A DNA stretch of 17,188 bases, from the NCBI GenBank assembly GCA_052387235.1, contig JBQTJJ010000150.1:1-17188 (forward strand), read 5' to 3'. The notes under the pieces are model-generated. The model saw nothing but the letters and a program-made list of their open reading frames with translations, had not been told where the DNA came from and did no database searches. This stretch comes from JBQTJJ01 sp052387235 (lineage in GTDB: Bacteria > Actinomycetota > Acidimicrobiia > Acidimicrobiales > GCA-2861595). Both the position numbers and the translations under genes were made by a program. Of this stretch, positions 1-6,981 are shown one piece after another; position 1 is the first letter of the stretch, and every line of letters starts with the position of its first letter.

Positions 1-1016
1 TCGTCCTCACCGTCGACCCCGCCCGCCGCCTGGCCGACGCCCTGGGCGTGGCCGCCCGGGGAACCGACGCCAGGGGGGTCCGGGCGTCGGCCTTCGCCGA
101 CGCCGGCCACCAGGCCCGGGGCGAGCTGTGGGCGGCCATGCTCGACACCAAGCAGTCGTGGGACGACCTGGTGGCGCGCCACGCCCCCGACCGGCGCACG
201 GCCCGGCGGATACTCGACAACAAGCTCTACGAGAACGTCGCCGGGCGCTTCGTGCAGAGCCACGAGTACATCGCCATGGAGCGCCTCTACGACCTGCACT
301 CCGGGGGCAGCTACGACCTGATCGTGGTGGACACCCCGCCCACCCGCCACGCCCTCGACTTCCTCGAGGCGCCCGAGCGCATGGCCGACTTCTTCTCCAG
401 CCGGTTCCTCCGGGTGCTCACCGCCCCGGCCCGGTCCCGGGTGGTGAACCTGGCCTCCCGCCCGTTCTTCACGGTGGCCGACCGGGTGCTCGGCTCGCAG
501 TTCCTCCAGGACATCGCCGAGTTCTTCTCGCTGTTCCAGACCATGGCGCCGGGCTTCGTGGAGCGGGCCCGGGCCGTGAGCCGGCTGCTCCGCGACCACC
601 GCACCACCCACGTGGTGGTGAGCACGCTGGAGGCGGCGCCGCTGCACGAGGCCGAGCTGTTCGTGCGTGCCCTCACCGGGCGCGGCTTCCACCTCGGGGC
701 CGTGGTCCTCAACCGGGTACTGCCCCCCTACCTGCTGGACGAGGACGCCGGCGCCGTGGCCACCGCCCTCACCGAGGATCCGGCCCGGGCCGCGGCCGGC
801 ATCCCCGCCGAGGTCGGCGACCCGGCCCAGGTGGCGCGCGTGCTGGTGGAGGTGGCCGACAGCTTCCTGCGCTTCCAGGTGGTGGCCCAGCGCGAGGCCG
901 AGCAGCGGGCCGAGCTGTCGGTGGCCAGCGACCTCGTCGTGCCCGTCCCGTACTTCGAGACCGACGTGAGCGACATGGCCGGGCTCCTCCGCGTCGCCGA
1001 GCACATCTGGGCGTAG
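1..1016 (+). CDS. ArsA/GET3-family ATPase, 5' end missing
   Basis: The reading frame is open from base 3, so the protein began before the window and its P-loop is not visible. The first residues, VLTVDPARRLADALG, fit the segment after the Walker A region of ArsA-type ATPases (TVDPAxRL). DLIVVDTPPTRHALDFLEAP (codons near 306-372) is the family switch II region, with the DTPPTRHALDFL signature seen in actinobacterial 'anion-transporting ATPase' proteins. The C-terminal part reads as a normal ArsA-like fold, with no cysteine triad for arsenite that I can see, so arsenic transport should not be assumed. The related mycobacterial pair Rv3679/Rv3680 forms a cytoplasmic ATPase complex; whether a second ArsA gene lies just upstream here cannot be seen. 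The stop codon is 9 nt before the methyltransferase and its TAG is part of a possible -10 box for that gene. Confidence 0.88.
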   Translation, partial: VLTVDPARRLADALGVAARGTDARGVRASAFADAGHQARGELWAAMLDTKQSWDDLVARHAPDRRTARRILDNKLYENVAGRFVQSHEYIAMERLYDLHSGGSYDLIVVDTPPTRHALDFLEAPERMADFFSSRFLRVLTAPARSRVVNLASRPFFTVADRVLGSQFLQDIAEFFSLFQTMAPGFVERARAVSRLLRDHRTTHVVVSTLEAAPLHEAELFVRALTGRGFHLGAVVLNRVLPPYLLDEDAGAVATALTEDPARAAAGIPAEVGDPAQVARVLVEVADSFLRFQVVAQREAEQRAELSVASDLVVPVPYFETDVSDMAGLLRVAEHIWA

Positions 1017-1025
1017 CCTCCCCGC
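1014..1025 (+). promoter_or_regulatory. Candidate leaderless promoter of the O-methyltransferase gene
   Basis: TAGCCT at 1014-1019 fits the actinobacterial -10 pattern TANNNT and is followed by exactly six bases before the GTG at 1026. There is no purine-rich Shine-Dalgarno sequence in front of that GTG. The box includes the TAG stop of the ATPase gene. This spacing would place transcription start on the start codon. It is an inference from sequence only; read-through from the upstream gene is equally possible. Confidence 0.4.
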
Positions 1026-1664
1026 GTGCCTGTCGTCGATCCCGCGATCGAGGCCTACACCGAGGCCCACTCCACCCCGCCGGCGCCGCTCCTCGAGGAG
1101 GTGGCGGCCGAGACCAACCGCTCCCTCGACGCCCCCCAGATGATGGTGGGCGCGGTCGAGGGCCGGTTCCTCGAGCTCCTGGTCTGGGCCACGGGCGCCC
1201 GGCGGGTGCTGGAGATCGGCACCTTCAGCGGCTACTCGGCCCTGTCCATGGCGGCCGGGCTGGGGGAGGGTGGCACGATCGTCACCTGCGAGATCGACCC
1301 CAGGGCGGCGGAGGTGGCCCGGCGCTTCGTGGCCGCCAGCCCCTGGGCCGACCGCATCGACGTCAGGCTCGGTCCGGCCCTCGACACCCTGGCCACCCTG
1401 GACGGTCCGTTCGACCTCGTGTTCGTCGACGCCGACAAGACCGGCTACGCGGCCTACCTGGAGGCCGTCCTCCCCATGCTGTCGGACCGGGGGCTGGTGG
1501 TGGTGGACAACACGCTGTGGAGCGGCCGGGTCCTCGACCCGGCCGACACCGACGAGGACACCGAGGCCATCCGGTCCTTCAACGACCGCGTGCGGGCCGA
1601 CCCCCGGGTGGTGTGCGTGCAGCTCCCCGTCCGGGACGGCATCACCCTCGTCCGCCGGGCCTGA
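1026..1664 (+). CDS. Class I SAM-dependent O-methyltransferase (CCoAOMT/COMT-like)
   Basis: This 212-aa protein has the size and motif order of the small metal-dependent O-methyltransferases related to caffeoyl-CoA OMT. Residues VLEIGTFSGYSALSMA (about 61-76) form SAM-binding motif I. The acidic CEIDP follows as motif II, FDLVFVDADKTGY (about 130-142) contains the aspartates that bind the divalent metal, and VVVDNTLWSGRV comes next. The enzyme should transfer a methyl group from SAM to a catechol-like or other hydroxylated substrate in the cytoplasm; the substrate cannot be told from sequence. The GTG start at 1026 was chosen because it begins the conserved N-terminal helix and sits behind a possible leaderless -10 box. 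It lies 9 nt after the ATPase gene and 4 nt before the PHP gene, so it belongs to a same-strand run. Confidence 0.88.
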   Translation: MPVVDPAIEAYTEAHSTPPAPLLEEVAAETNRSLDAPQMMVGAVEGRFLELLVWATGARRVLEIGTFSGYSALSMAAGLGEGGTIVTCEIDPRAAEVARRFVAASPWADRIDVRLGPALDTLATLDGPFDLVFVDADKTGYAAYLEAVLPMLSDRGLVVVDNTLWSGRVLDPADTDEDTEAIRSFNDRVRADPRVVCVQLPVRDGITLVRRA

Positions 1665-1668
1665 GCGC

Positions 1669-2544
1669 GTGCTCGACTACCACCTGCATCTCTGGCCCCA
1701 CGGCCGGGAGCCGGAGGCCATCACGGTGGAGCGGCTGGCCGGGTACTGCGAGCGGGCGGCGTCGGCCGGCGTGGCCGAGATCGCCGTCACCGAGCACCTG
1801 TTCCGCTTCAGCCAGGCCGACGCCGTGCTGGGCGGGTTCTGGGACGACGACGACGACCCGGCCCTGCGCCGCACCATGGCGGCCTACTGGGCCGAGCATG
1901 CCCACGAGGACCTCGACGCCTACGTCGAGGTGGGGCTGGCGGCCAAGGCGGCCGGGCTCCCGGTGGTCCTCGGCCTGGAGGTCGACCACTACGCCGGCCG
2001 GATGGACAAGGTCGCCGCCCTCCTGGAGGGCTACCCCTTCGACGTGCTGCTGGGCTCGGTGCACTGGATCGGCGCCTGGGGGTTCGACGACTACGACCAC
2101 CCGGTGGTGGCGGCCGAGTGGGACCGCCGGGGCACCGAGACGGCCTGGCGCCAGTACACCGACGCGCTGGAGGAGCTGGCCGCGTCCGGCGTGTGCGACG
2201 TGCTGGCCCACCCCGACCTGTGCAAGGTCACCGGCCGCGTCCCGTCGGTCCCGGACGAGTTCTACGACCGCATGGCCGAGGCCGCCGCGTCCTCCGGCAT
2301 GGCGGCGGAGGTGTCCTCGGCCGGGTGGCGCAAGCCGGTCGCCGACGCCTACCCCGCCCCCGAGCTGCTCCGGCGCTTCGCGGCCAGGGGCGTGCCCGTC
2401 ACCACCGCCTCCGACGCCCACTGCCTGCCGGACGTGGCCGATCGCAGCGCCGACCTGCTGGCCCGGGTGCGCGCCGCCGGCTACAGGGAGCTGTCCGGCT
2501 TCCGGGGGCGCCGTCCCTACGCCGTGCCGCTGGACCGCCCGTGA
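1669..2544 (+). CDS. PHP-domain phosphoesterase, histidinol-phosphatase (HisJ/HisK)-like
   Basis: The 291-aa product begins VLDYHLHLWPHG, where the HxH pair (His5, His7) is the first metal-binding motif of PHP phosphoesterases. Further motifs follow in order: AVTEHLFRFS, LGLEVDHY, LLGSVHWIG, DVLAHPDLCKV and TTASDAHCLPDV. Together they supply the histidines and acids for the trinuclear metal site. Length and order fit the PHP-type histidinol-phosphatase family, which removes phosphate from L-histidinol phosphate in histidine biosynthesis. No other his genes are nearby, so a different phosphoester substrate is possible. The GTG at 1669 is the only reasonable start, because it lies just after the methyltransferase stop and immediately before the HxH motif. 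The stop overlaps the pdtaS start by four bases (GTGA), which suggests translational coupling. Confidence 0.8.
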   Translation: MLDYHLHLWPHGREPEAITVERLAGYCERAASAGVAEIAVTEHLFRFSQADAVLGGFWDDDDDPALRRTMAAYWAEHAHEDLDAYVEVGLAAKAAGLPVVLGLEVDHYAGRMDKVAALLEGYPFDVLLGSVHWIGAWGFDDYDHPVVAAEWDRRGTETAWRQYTDALEELAASGVCDVLAHPDLCKVTGRVPSVPDEFYDRMAEAAASSGMAAEVSSAGWRKPVADAYPAPELLRRFAARGVPVTTASDAHCLPDVADRSADLLARVRAAGYRELSGFRGRRPYAVPLDRP

Positions 2545-4016
2545 CGGCCACCGGGAAGGACCACGCCGACGATCCCGCCTTCCTCTCCGACGACGGCCAG
2601 GCCCACCTGCAGCGGCTCATGGCCACATGGGGGATCCTCGCCGACCTGTCCCGGGCCGACCTGCTGCTGTTCGTGCCGGCCGTCGACGCCGCGTCGGACC
2701 AGTTCGTGGTCTTCGGCCAGATGCGCCCCACGACCAGCCAGACGCTCTACCACGACGACCTGGTGGGATGGCCCGTCAGCGAGACGGAGCGGCCGCTGGT
2801 GATCCGGGCCTGGCGGCTGGGCGAGATCGTGGAGGGCGAGGCCAGCGCCGACCGGGGGGAGCGGGCCCGGGTCCAGTGCATCCCGGTCCGCTGGAAGGGC
2901 GAGCTGGTGGCGGTGCTGACCCGGGAGTCGCCCCTGTCGGTGGGCGGGCGCCGGCCCGGCGAGCTGGAGCGGATCTACGTCGAGACCTTCGACCGGCTGG
3001 CCCGCATGGTGGTGGCCGGCACCTTCCCCTTCGAGGAGGAGGACGCCCCCACCGCCGAGGCGCCCCGGGTCGGCGACGGCGTGCTCACCCTCGACGCCAC
3101 CGGGCGGGTGGAGTACGCCTCGCCCAACGCCGTCAACGCCCTGCACCGCATGGGGATCTACTCCAACGCCGAGGGCCTGCGCCTCGACGAGCTGGGGGTG
3201 GAGGAGACGGCCATCCAGAGGGCGTTCTTCCGGGCCACCCCCGTCACCGAGGAGGTGGGGCGTCACCCCGATGTGATCGTGCTGGTGCGCTGCATCCCGC
3301 TGATCGAGGGCGACGAGGTGACCGGCGGGCTGGTGCTGCTGCGCGACGTCACCGACCTGCGCCGGCGGGACCAGCTCCTCATCTCCAAGGACGCCACGAT
3401 CCGCGAGGTCCACCACCGGGTCAAGAACAACCTCCAGACCATCTCCTCGCTCCTTCGCCTCCAGGCCCGCCGCCAACCCCAGGGGGAGGGCCGGGAGGCC
3501 CTGGCCGAGGCCGAGCGCCGCATCCGGTCCATCGCCCTCGTCCACGAGATCCTCTCCCGCGACCCGAGCCAGCAGGTGCCGTTCAACGAGATCATCGAGC
3601 CCCTCCTGCGCATCGCCAGGGAGGCGGCCCTCACCCCCGAGGGCGTGGTGGCCTTCTCGGCCCGGGGCGAGGCCGGCCAGCTCCCGGCCGAGATGGCCAC
3701 CCCGCTGGCGGTGGTGATCAACGAGCTGCTCCAGAACGCCGCCGAGCACGCGTTCCCCCCCGACCGCTTCGGGCCGGAGAAGGAGCGGCGGGTGGAGGTG
3801 ACCCTGCAGAACGACGGGCTGGTGCTGGTGGTCCAGGTCAGGGACAACGGCCGGGGGCTGCCCGGCGCGTTCTCGATCGAGCACACCGAGACGCTGGGCC
3901 TGTCGATCGTGCGGGACCTGGTGACGGGCCAGCTGGACGGGTCGATCGAGATGCAGACCGACGCCGGGACGGTGGTGGAGCTACGCGTCCCCCTCGACCG
4001 CAAGCGGGAGGGGTGA
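2541..4016 (+). CDS. pdtaS: Soluble sensor histidine kinase, PdtaS type
   Basis: The 491-aa protein has no membrane segment. Residues about 20-165 form a GAF-like N-terminal sensor (LATWGILADLSRADLLLFV-like opening). About 175-272 form a PAS domain (VEYASPNAVNALHRMGI). REVHHRVKNNLQTISSLLRL (289-308) is the HisKA_2 dimerisation and phosphoacceptor helix, with His291/His292. The catalytic ATPase domain shows the N-box NELLQNAAEHA (394-404), the G1 box DNGRGLP (435-441) and TLGLSIV (451-457). The whole length resembles mycobacterial PdtaS (Rv3220c), a cytosolic kinase that phosphorylates the RNA-binding antitermination regulator PdtaR. PdtaR is not in this window. As in Mycobacterium, the neighbouring gene is a whiB1-like gene. 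The GTG start overlaps the PHP stop by 4 bases. The stop lies 8 nt from the convergent whiB stop. Confidence 0.9.
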   Translation: MTATGKDHADDPAFLSDDGQAHLQRLMATWGILADLSRADLLLFVPAVDAASDQFVVFGQMRPTTSQTLYHDDLVGWPVSETERPLVIRAWRLGEIVEGEASADRGERARVQCIPVRWKGELVAVLTRESPLSVGGRRPGELERIYVETFDRLARMVVAGTFPFEEEDAPTAEAPRVGDGVLTLDATGRVEYASPNAVNALHRMGIYSNAEGLRLDELGVEETAIQRAFFRATPVTEEVGRHPDVIVLVRCIPLIEGDEVTGGLVLLRDVTDLRRRDQLLISKDATIREVHHRVKNNLQTISSLLRLQARRQPQGEGREALAEAERRIRSIALVHEILSRDPSQQVPFNEIIEPLLRIAREAALTPEGVVAFSARGEAGQLPAEMATPLAVVINELLQNAAEHAFPPDRFGPEKERRVEVTLQNDGLVLVVQVRDNGRGLPGAFSIEHTETLGLSIVRDLVTGQLDGSIEMQTDAGTVVELRVPLDRKREG

Positions 4017-4020
4017 GCGC

Positions 4021-4032
4021 CCTGCTAGCAGG
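4021..4032. repeat. 12-bp perfect palindrome at the pdtaS/whiB convergent junction
   Basis: CCTGCTAGCAGG is a perfect palindrome that spans the whiB stop codon, 5 bp after the pdtaS stop. It could fold into a short stem on both transcripts, but without a proper loop or T-run it is a weak terminator candidate. It may be chance. Confidence 0.25.
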
Positions 4033-4321
4033 CTGCGACCTGGCGCTGGCGGGAGAGCCAGATGCGGCGCAGCTTGCGGCGCTCCTCCTCGGAGGTGCCG
4101 CCCCACACGCCCGATTCCTGGTTGGTGGCGAGCGCGAACTCGAGGCACTGGGGCTGGGCCTGGCAGGTGCGGCAGACGGCCTTGGCCGCCTCGATCTGCT
4201 CGAGGGCGGGACCCGTGGTGCCGACCGGGAAGAACAGCGACGGGCTGGTGTCCCGGCATGCGGAGACATCTCGCCAGTCGTCGGTGTCCCAGTCGATGGA
4301 GCGGCTCCACATGAGCGCCAC
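4025..4321 (-). CDS. whiB1: WhiB1-like iron-sulfur transcription factor
   Basis: The 98-aa product has the four Wbl cysteines that hold a [4Fe-4S] cluster: Cys22, Cys50, Cys53 and Cys59 (C-x2-C-x5-C). GVWGG (71-75) is the family turn, followed by a basic tail (EEERRKLRRIW). The segment from DWRD through SPSLFFPVGTTGPALEQI closely resembles WhiB1 of M. tuberculosis, an essential, nitric-oxide-sensitive DNA-binding protein that contacts the primary sigma factor. The GTG start at 4321 was chosen because AAAGGA lies 7 nt upstream; an ATG at 4312 would shorten it by three residues. An extra cysteine ends the protein (Cys98). It is convergent with pdtaS, the same pairing as Rv3219/Rv3220c. The upstream region carries a CRP-type palindrome and a TTGCGG-17-TACCCT promoter candidate. 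Confidence 0.92.
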   Translation of the reverse strand: MALMWSRSIDWDTDDWRDVSACRDTSPSLFFPVGTTGPALEQIEAAKAVCRTCQAQPQCLEFALATNQESGVWGGTSEEERRKLRRIWLSRQRQVAAC

Positions 4322-4358
4322 TGTCAGATCCTTTCGAGACGGTCGGGGGGCCCGGGGT

Positions 4359-4376
4359 TTGTGAATTTCTTCACAA
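4359..4376. promoter_or_regulatory. CRP/FNR-family operator upstream of whiB1
   Basis: TTGTGAATTTCTTCACAA has perfect 7-bp arms separated by 4 bp and contains the exact CRP half-site pattern TGTGA-N6-TCACA. It is AT-rich within a very GC-rich region, so chance occurrence is unlikely. The centre is about 46 bp from the whiB1 GTG and about 104 bp from the gdpD ATG on the other side. In M. tuberculosis the CRP homologue Rv3676 is known to bind and regulate the whiB1 promoter, which supports a conserved cAMP-receptor-type control here. The regulator itself is not in this window. Confidence 0.75.
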
Positions 4377-4419
4377 GGATGGGGGCCAGGTGAGGTCCTT
4401 GCGAACTCCCGGTGAAAAA

Positions 4420-4448
4420 AGGGTAGCGGTTGGCCCCTGGGCCCGCAA
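4420..4448 (-). promoter_or_regulatory. Candidate whiB1 promoter
   Basis: Reading the minus strand, TTGCGG (4448-4443) is followed after 17 bp by TACCCT (4425-4420), which fits a housekeeping-type -35/-10 pair with a TANNNT -10. Transcription would begin near 4413 and give a leader of about 90 nt. The CRP-type palindrome would then lie downstream of the start, near +45, where binding would block rather than activate. If another start is used, the site could act as an activator site. Start mapping is needed to decide. Confidence 0.4.
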
Positions 4449-4471
4449 GAGATAGGGGGAAAGAAACCTGC

Positions 4472-5155
4472 ATGACGGCCATCCTCGCCCACAGGGGCGC
4501 GTGGGGCGCGTGCCGGGAGAACACCCTCGAGGCGTTCCGCCATGCCCGCGCCCTCGGTGCCCACGGCGTGGAGCTGGACGTGCGCCGGACCGGCGACGGC
4601 GTGCTGGTGGTGCACCACGACCCGGTCCTCCCCGACGGCCGGGTGCTGGCCACCGTGGCCCAGGCCGAGCTGCCGGGATGGGTCCCCACCCTGGAGGCCG
4701 CCTTCGAGGAGTGCGCCGGCCTGCTGGTGGACGCCGAGATCAAGAACCTGCCCACCGAGCCCGGGTTCGACCCCGGCGAGGCGGCCGCCGCCGGCACGGC
4801 GGCGCTGGCCCGGCGGCTGGGTGTGGCTGCGCAGGTCGTGGTGTCCTCGTTCTCCCTCACCTCGGCGGACGCGGCCCGCGCCGCCGGCGCCGGCGTGTCG
4901 ACGGGCTGGCTCACCCTGGCCGGCTACGACCAGCTCGACGCGCTGGCGCTGGCCGCCGACCACGGCCACGACGCCCTCCTGCCGCGCCACGAGGTGGTGA
5001 CGCCCGAGCTGGTGGCGGCCGTCCACGCCCGGGGCATGCGGGTGCACGCCTGGACGGTGGACGACCCGGACCGGGTGCGCGTCCTGGCCGGCGCCGGCGT
5101 CGACGTGCTCATCACCAACGTGCCCGACGTCGCGCTGCGGGCCCTGCGGCGATGA
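4472..5155 (+). CDS. Glycerophosphodiester phosphodiesterase
   Basis: The 227-aa protein has the GDPD TIM-barrel signatures in order: AHRGAWG with catalytic His7 and Arg8, ENTLEAF (Glu16, Asn17), VELDVRRTGDGVLVVHHDP with metal ligands Glu34 and Asp36 and catalytic His49, DAEIKN with a further conserved Glu, and the C-terminal VHAWTVDDPDRVRVLAGAGV with DVLITNVPD. It should hydrolyse glycerophosphodiesters from phospholipid breakdown into an alcohol and glycerol 3-phosphate. No signal peptide is present, so it should act in the cytoplasm. The ATG at 4472 has a GGGGGAAAG ribosome-binding stretch about 8 nt upstream and begins just before the HRG motif. It is divergent from whiB1 and convergent with the lipid kinase, and a hairpin follows its stop. 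Confidence 0.9.
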   Translation: MTAILAHRGAWGACRENTLEAFRHARALGAHGVELDVRRTGDGVLVVHHDPVLPDGRVLATVAQAELPGWVPTLEAAFEECAGLLVDAEIKNLPTEPGFDPGEAAAAGTAALARRLGVAAQVVVSSFSLTSADAARAAGAGVSTGWLTLAGYDQLDALALAADHGHDALLPRHEVVTPELVAAVHARGMRVHAWTVDDPDRVRVLAGAGVDVLITNVPDVALRALRR

Positions 5156-5170
5156 GCGCCGGCGCGGCCT

Positions 5171-5221
5171 GGTTCCGGGAAGCCTGACGTCCGCCCAGCG
5201 AACGTCAGGCTTCCCGGAATC
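5171..5221. terminator. Bidirectional hairpin terminator between convergent genes
   Basis: TTCCGGGAAGCCTGACGT (5173-5190) and its exact reverse complement (5202-5219) enclose an 11-nt loop. A G-T and a G-C pair extend the stem outward. It sits precisely between the gdpD stop and the stop of the convergent lipid kinase gene. There is no T-run on either side, which is common for actinobacterial terminators. An 18-bp perfect stem is longer than most, so a dispersed repeat element is an alternative. Confidence 0.7.
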
Positions 5222-5224
5222 CGG

Positions 5225-6148
5225 TCAGGCCGGCAGGGGCAGCACGATGTCGATGCAGTCGGGCCGGTGGGTGACCTCGAGGGACGCCACCTCGCCCAGG
5301 TAGTCGCCGTCGACCTGGTGGGGGAAGGGGCCGTGCCCCTCCACCGTGAGCCCGTCCAGGCCGGTGCGCACCTCCACGCACTCGAGGCCGGCCAGCCGGC
5401 GCCCGCCGGCCAGGGCGGCGGCGGCCGCCCCCACCAGGGTGCTGGCGCTGAGGTCTCGCAGCACGACCAGGGACAGGCCGGTGTCGAAGCCGGTGCCGGG
5501 GACGACCGACAAGGGCCGGGGGCCCAGGTAGGTGTAGGGATCCGTCTTCTGGCAGATGGCGAAGAAGCCGTGGTCGATGGCCTCGCCGTCCGGGAGGCGG
5601 ATGGTGAAGCGGGGGTGGGCCCGGTCGTAGCCGTTGACCCACGTCCCCACCGCCGCCACCGCGAACAGGCCGTGGCCGAGCCACCGCTTGAGGCCGGCCC
5701 GCTGCTCCACCTGGTCGACGACGGCGGCGTCGAAGCCGAGGCCCAGGTTGAACAGGAAGTAGCGCCGGCCGGCCAGCCCCATCCCCACCCTGCGGATGGA
5801 GCGGGCGTCGAGGGCCGCCACCAGCCGGCGTGCCGCCGGCACGGGCCGGTTGGGCAGGCCGATGGTGCGGGCGAAGACGTTGGTGGAACCGCCGGGCAGG
5901 GCGCCGAGGGCGGTGGCGCTCCCCACCAGGCCGTTGGCGGCCTCGTTCACGGTGCCGTCGCCGCCCAGGGCCACGACCGCGTCGGCGCCCGACACGGCGG
6001 CGTCGCGCGCCAGCTCGCAGGCGTGCTGGCGGGCCACGGTCTGCACGACCGTCACGTCGTGGCGCTCCCGCAGCACCTGCTCCACCAGCTCACGGGTGCG
6101 GCCGCTGGTGGCCGACGCCGTGGCGTTCACCACGAGGACGATCTTCAC
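5225..6148 (-). CDS. Diacylglycerol/lipid kinase (DagK/YegS family)
   Basis: The 307-aa protein begins VKIVLVVNATAS, the usual opening strand of the DAGK catalytic domain. It contains the nucleotide-binding GGDGTVNEA (62-70) and the LPGGSTNVFAR motif (84-94). The later NLGLGFDAAVV segment and the C-terminal beta domain fit the YegS/DgkB group. These enzymes phosphorylate diacylglycerol or a related lipid at the inner face of the membrane; which lipid cannot be told. The GTG at 6148 is the most upstream start before the conserved first strand, and its ribosome site is weak, which fits reinitiation after sigF. It follows the sigF stop by 22 nt, so it is the third gene of the anti-sigma/sigma operon and is probably part of the SigF stress regulon. 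Confidence 0.88.
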   Translation of the reverse strand: MKIVLVVNATASATSGRTRELVEQVLRERHDVTVVQTVARQHACELARDAAVSGADAVVALGGDGTVNEAANGLVGSATALGALPGGSTNVFARTIGLPNRPVPAARRLVAALDARSIRRVGMGLAGRRYFLFNLGLGFDAAVVDQVEQRAGLKRWLGHGLFAVAAVGTWVNGYDRAHPRFTIRLPDGEAIDHGFFAICQKTDPYTYLGPRPLSVVPGTGFDTGLSLVVLRDLSASTLVGAAAAALAGGRRLAGLECVEVRTGLDGLTVEGHGPFPHQVDGDYLGEVASLEVTHRPDCIDIVLPLPA

Positions 6149-6170
6149 CCCGTGGGCCCGGTCACGCCCG

Positions 6171-6923
6171 CTACGCGTCCTCGGCCGAGGCGCGCAGCTG
6201 GGCCAGGCTCCGGGCCAGGAGGCGGGACACGTGCATCTGGCTGATGCCCAGGCGGTTGGCGATCTCCGACTGGGTCATGCCCTCGAAGAAGCGCAGGTGC
6301 AGGATCGTCTGCTCCCGGCGGGGGAGCTGCTCGAGCAGCGGCGACAGGGCGACGCGGTGCTCGGCGTCCACGAGGCCGGCGTCCTCCTGGCCCAGGTGGG
6401 AGCTCATGCTGTCGCCGTCGTCGTCGCCCGGGCTGGGGGCGTCGAGCGAGGCGAACCGGTAGGCCTGGCCCGCTTCCAGCGCCTCGAGCACCTCCTCCTC
6501 GGAGACCTGGGCCTCGGTGGCCAGCTCGGGGATGGTGGGGGAGCGGCCCAGCTCCTGGCTGAGCGTGCTCACGATCTTGCCGAGCCGCAGGTACAGCTCC
6601 TGCATGCGGCGCGGCGCGCGGACGGCCCAGCCCTTGTCCCGGAAGTGGCGCTTCAGCTCGCCCACGATGGTGTGGGTGGCGTAGGTGGAGAACTCCACGC
6701 CGCGACCGGGGTCGAAGCGGTCCACCGCCTTGAGCAGGCCCACGGACGCGACCTGCACCAGGTCGTCGAGCGGCTCTCCCCGGTTGCTGAAGCGACGGGC
6801 GAGGTACTCGGCCAGCCCGAGATGGGCCTCGATCAGCTCGTCGCGGGTCCCGGGCGCGCGCGTCTCGGCGAACTCGGCGAACTTGCGTCGCAGGTCCTCT
6901 CTCTGGTCTGCGTCGAACGTCAC
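6171..6923 (-). CDS. sigF: Alternative sigma factor, SigF/SigB type
   Basis: The 250-aa protein has the domain order of the SigB/F/G group. Region 2 runs through LAEYLARRF, DLVQVASVGLLKAVDRFDP and FSTYATHTIVGELKRHFRDK (core binding and -10 recognition). Region 3 includes the RAPRRMQE and RSPTIPELA stretch. Region 4.2 is the helix-turn-helix GMTQSEIANRLGISQMHVSR, which reads the -35 element. It should direct RNA polymerase to stress or stationary-phase promoters. The GTG at 6923 is the first start in frame and only a G-rich stretch precedes it. It lies 58 nt after the anti-sigma gene and 22 nt before the lipid kinase. The order anti-sigma then sigma matches usfX-sigF of Mycobacterium. No SigF-type promoter (GTTT/GGGTA) was convincingly found upstream, so autoregulation is not shown. 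Confidence 0.93.
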   Translation of the reverse strand: MTFDADQREDLRRKFAEFAETRAPGTRDELIEAHLGLAEYLARRFSNRGEPLDDLVQVASVGLLKAVDRFDPGRGVEFSTYATHTIVGELKRHFRDKGWAVRAPRRMQELYLRLGKIVSTLSQELGRSPTIPELATEAQVSEEEVLEALEAGQAYRFASLDAPSPGDDDGDSMSSHLGQEDAGLVDAEHRVALSPLLEQLPRREQTILHLRFFEGMTQSEIANRLGISQMHVSRLLARSLAQLRASAEDA

Positions 6924-6981
6924 GTGCCCGCCCCCGGCGCCCCGGCGCCCGACCGCTCCGCCGCTCCGGTCAACCCCGTGC

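Noticed and set aside
2517..3884. A 455-aa minus-strand frame opposite pdtaS
   Set aside because: It mirrors the histidine kinase codons and has no recognisable domain.
128..4393. A 1421-aa open frame on the plus strand
   Set aside because: It is a low-complexity Pro/Arg/Gly shadow running across four recognised genes in another frame.
4322..5047. An N-terminal extension that would make the WhiB protein 340 aa long
   Set aside because: It runs antisense to gdpD, is low complexity, and crosses the operator. AAAGGA is placed correctly for the GTG at 4321.
5267..6244. A 325-aa plus-strand frame across the lipid kinase and sigF
   Set aside because: It is antisense low-complexity sequence caused by high GC. 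The minus-strand genes carry clear motifs.
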